DNA from: DATESG01 sp035270925
Lineage (GTDB): Bacteria > Bacillota_I > Bacilli_A > RFN20 > CAG-826
Direction of reading: 5' to 3'
DNA length: 8,703 nt
Assembly (NCBI GenBank): GCA_035270925.1
Contig: DATESG010000022.1
Location: 1-8,703 of the forward strand
Position 1 is the stretch's first letter, and each line of letters opens with the position of its first letter. Positions 6,439 to 8,703 of this stretch are shown here, in pieces. A model generated the notes under the pieces. That model was given only the letters and a program-made list of their open reading frames with translations, had not been told where the DNA came from and searched no databases. The position numbers and the translations under genes were made by a program.

Positions 6439-7617
6439 ATGGATAAAACAATAAACACACTAGAAATCGGTCATAACGGAGTTAAACTCGTGATTGGCTA
6501 TCAAATCGAGCATAAACCCGTCGTTTTATATGCCAACACTTTTCATTATGAAAAATCAGTTGAAAACGGCGAGATTGTTGAACCCATTGTCGTCGCCAAT
6601 GCCATCAAAGCCTTACTGAAAAATGTTGCAGAAACACTGAATATCATTGTCGAAGATGTTGTACTTGCCTTACCGGCAATCGATTTAGAAATCTTTGTCG
6701 GGCGCCAACAAACAAGTGTCCTGGCTGCGAAAGTTGATAAAGTTGATGTCACAAACGTCACAACTTTATTACGGAAATCTAAGATTGATGCGCAAAAACA
6801 AATTGTCAGCATTGTGCCAATTAACTTCTCACTTGAATCTGGTAAAAGCTTTTACAGTGCACCAATTGGCGAACCGAGTACCTTACTTTCACTCGATGCC
6901 TATTTACATCTCTTGCCACTTTGGATTTATAACTCCTATATCAATGTCGTCGAAAATGCCGGTATTAAAGTCTTAAAGACCTTTGCCGAAACATACGCAC
7001 TTGGTGAATTATATAATCGCCAAAAAGATGTCGCGACTAATTATGTTCTCATCGACTTTGGCGCGGAAAGAACAAGTGTCAGCTTAATCGCCCAAAATCG
7101 TTTATTCTTCTCCAAGAGTTTCAAATTGGGTAGTTATCACTTAACGGCGCATATTAGTCAAAAACTCAATATATCCCTCGAAAAAGCCGAGGAACTCAAA
7201 CGAATTTACGGTTTCGATACGAGCCCGATTAAAACCAAGTTTGCAATCGCAAAAAGGGATGATGAGGTTGGCACTAAAATTTCGACCAACCAACTAAATG
7301 AAGTAATCAATGAATTTTTACTCATTCATCAAAGAAATCTTGATGATACGCTAGCAATCATGGCGAAGGTTCAACAAATCAACGCCCTCAAAGATTATCA
7401 AATGATTATTACCGGAGGCGGTACGAAATTACATGGTTATCAAACCTTCCTTGCGCGCGAAGGGCATGGTTATAATTACATTTTTGCCCAGGCAAATATT
7501 ATTGGCGCCCGCAACCCGGAATACGCGACTTGTCTTGGTTTGATCAAGGCTTATACGAGATATGCGATGGAAATCGGCGACGAACAGACACCTGTTGGTC
7601 CACTCTCAAGGAAATAG
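6439..7617 (+). CDS. ftsA: Cell division protein FtsA (divergent, short C-terminus)
   Basis: FtsA is the actin-like ATPase that links FtsZ filaments to the membrane and recruits the divisome. The 392-residue protein shows the fold in order: phosphate-1 region LEIGHNGVKLVIGY (near residue 8), the FtsA-specific 1C (SHS2) domain at about 80-190 (LALPAIDLEIFV ... LRKSKIDAQKQIVSIVP ... APIGEPSTLLSLDAYLHLL), phosphate-2 LIDFGAERTSVSLI (from L204), and the adenosine motif IITGGGTKLHG (T325-G328). Two glycine positions usual in phosphate-2 (DIGGGT) are A209 and E210 here. The C-terminus ends RYAMEIGDEQTPVGPLSRK with no linker and amphipathic helix like those of E. coli or B. subtilis FtsA. An in-frame TAA at 6433-6435 fixes ATG 6439 as the most upstream ATG. 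There is no Shine-Dalgarno. It is followed by ftsZ after 10 nt. The family call is firm; nucleotide binding is uncertain. Confidence 0.9.
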   Translation: MDKTINTLEIGHNGVKLVIGYQIEHKPVVLYANTFHYEKSVENGEIVEPIVVANAIKALLKNVAETLNIIVEDVVLALPAIDLEIFVGRQQTSVLAAKVDKVDVTNVTTLLRKSKIDAQKQIVSIVPINFSLESGKSFYSAPIGEPSTLLSLDAYLHLLPLWIYNSYINVVENAGIKVLKTFAETYALGELYNRQKDVATNYVLIDFGAERTSVSLIAQNRLFFSKSFKLGSYHLTAHISQKLNISLEKAEELKRIYGFDTSPIKTKFAIAKRDDEVGTKISTNQLNEVINEFLLIHQRNLDDTLAIMAKVQQINALKDYQMIITGGGTKLHGYQTFLAREGHGYNYIFAQANIIGARNPEYATCLGLIKAYTRYAMEIGDEQTPVGPLSRK

Positions 7618-7627
7618 AGGACAAAAT

Positions 7628-8703
7628 ATGAACAATTTAGATGAATTTGAACCCGTAGCTCGGATTGTCGTCATTGGTGTCGGTGGGGCCGGTAATAACG
7701 CTGTTAATCGGATGATCGATGATAAAATCGATAACGTAACCTTTTGGGTTGTTAATACGGATAAACAAGCATTAGCCACAAGTAGAGCAAAGAATCGCTT
7801 AATTTTAGGCGAATCAATTACAAATGGCCTTGGCGCAGGTGGCGAACCTTCCAAGGGCCAAGAAGCTGCCGAAGCAAGTCGTGAAGCAATTGAAAAAATT
7901 GTCGAAAAAGCCGATCTCGTTTTTATTGCCGCGGGAATGGGTGGAGGGACCGGGACTGGGGCCGCTCCTGTCATTGCCGAAATCGCGAGAAGTAGCGGGG
8001 CTTTAACGATTGCAATCGTCACAAGACCATTTACTTTTGAAGGTAAAAAACGTATTTCTAATTCGGTCGAAGGGCTTGGCAATCTTAAAGATGTCGTTGA
8101 TAGTATTATCGTTGTTAGCAATGATAAATTATTAATGGTAAGTGGCAATCGCCCAATTAGTGATGCCTTTAGTGAATCTGATAAAGTTTTAGCCCAATCA
8201 GTTAAAACTGTCGTTGATCTTATCTTAATGCCAGCAGTCATTAATCTTGACTTTGCAGATGTTAAAAACACTCTTAAAGATTCAGGAATCTCGCTGATTG
8301 GTTTTGGGATGGGAACGGGTAAAGATAAAGCTCGTCAAGCCGCCCAAAATGCTGTTAATTCACCATTACTGGAAGCCTCGCTTCATGGTGCTAAAAAAGC
8401 AATTGTCGCCGTAACATGCGGAACTAATGTTAGTTTATATGAAGCTCAACATACAGTTGATTGGATTATTGAAACTAGTGGTTCCAATAATATTGATATT
8501 AAATTTGGTGTCGCTCTTAATGATTTACTCGAGGATTCAATTCTTGTGAGTGTGATCGCCAGTGACTTTGAAGAGAAATTTGACTTTACGAAAGTGCCAA
8601 CGCCAATGTTATCGAGACCACTTATCCCTGATGAATCGGCGGAAGAGGCTAAATCGAGTTTAGATAAAGATGATGATCTTGATATTCTTCCCGACTTTCT
8701 TAA
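7628..8703 (+). CDS. ftsZ: Cell division protein FtsZ (3' end just outside window)
   Basis: FtsZ is the tubulin-like GTPase that forms the Z ring. Visible are 358 codons and two further bases with no stop. The N-terminal VIGVGGAGNNAVNRMI, the tubulin signature GGGTGTG (G105-G111 in AAGMGGGTGTGAAP), TRPFTFEGKKR, and the T7 catalytic loop NLDFADVKN (N206, D208, D211) are all intact, so GTPase activity is expected. After the globular domain (ending around VIASDF) a short acidic linker of about 30-35 residues leads to DLDILPDFL at the very end of the window, which resembles the conserved tail DLDIPxFLR that binds FtsA and other partners. Only a few codons should be missing. AGAGG at 7616-7620 overlaps the ftsA stop and lies 7 nt before the ATG, indicating coupling to ftsA. 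Confidence 0.98.
   Translation, partial: MNNLDEFEPVARIVVIGVGGAGNNAVNRMIDDKIDNVTFWVVNTDKQALATSRAKNRLILGESITNGLGAGGEPSKGQEAAEASREAIEKIVEKADLVFIAAGMGGGTGTGAAPVIAEIARSSGALTIAIVTRPFTFEGKKRISNSVEGLGNLKDVVDSIIVVSNDKLLMVSGNRPISDAFSESDKVLAQSVKTVVDLILMPAVINLDFADVKNTLKDSGISLIGFGMGTGKDKARQAAQNAVNSPLLEASLHGAKKAIVAVTCGTNVSLYEAQHTVDWIIETSGSNNIDIKFGVALNDLLEDSILVSVIASDFEEKFDFTKVPTPMLSRPLIPDESAEEAKSSLDKDDDLDILPDFL

Noticed and set aside
7606..8271. 221-codon minus-strand open frame opposite ftsZ
   Set aside because: It is antisense to a fully conserved ftsZ frame, with low-complexity Pro/Ala/Ser/Thr composition typical of the complement of a conserved gene, and no ribosome site or promoter context.
1..8703. 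Mobile elements, CRISPR arrays, toxin-antitoxin or defence genes
   Set aside because: Looked for and not seen; all coding space is taken by conserved housekeeping genes on one strand.

Overview
The window is a compact, entirely plus-strand piece of a low-GC Firmicutes/Tenericutes-type chromosome. The taxonomic reading rests on four observations: a Phe-specific T-box leader in front of pheST; a SpoU-family methyltransferase directly upstream of pheS, as in Bacillus (ysgA-pheS-pheT); the CxxC...CxxC type of PheS; and a very short division cluster, mraZ-rsmH-(small membrane protein)-ftsA-ftsZ, with no peptidoglycan genes between rsmH and ftsA. TGG encodes Trp throughout and TGA ends mraZ, so the genetic code looks standard. 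This argues against the Mycoplasma/Spiroplasma code and fits an Acholeplasma-, Izemoplasma- or RF39-like lineage, but the placement is an inference.

Region 1 (1-4499) is a translation block. The end of a TrmH/SpoU methyltransferase gene is followed by an extended -10 promoter and a roughly 195-nt T-box riboswitch with a UUC specifier. This leader controls pheS, pheT and a DUF177/YceD gene, which are packed 2 to 9 nt apart and end at an intrinsic terminator. Uncharged tRNA-Phe should therefore raise expression of PheRS and of the YceD protein together.

Region 2 (4500-6294) is the first half of the dcw cluster. A promoter with a perfect -10 box is followed by two TGGGA repeats 10 bp apart (a MraZ operator) that overlap the Shine-Dalgarno of mraZ. 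Then come mraZ, rsmH overlapping it by 8 nt from a GTG start, and an 80-codon single-pass membrane protein in the position usually held by ftsL. A strong terminator closes the unit.

Region 3 (6295-8703) starts with AT-rich spacer and a well-formed promoter (TTGTCA-17-TATAAT). ftsA follows with a very short leader and no visible Shine-Dalgarno, then ftsZ, which runs off the window within a few codons of its expected end. FtsA is divergent and lacks the usual C-terminal membrane-targeting helix; FtsZ has all its catalytic motifs. The genes encode the Z-ring core and its regulator but no septal wall synthesis enzymes, suggesting a wall-less or wall-reduced cell or one with relocated murein genes. 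I see no mobile element, CRISPR array, tRNA or rRNA gene. The best candidates for something new are the small membrane protein and the anchor-less FtsA.
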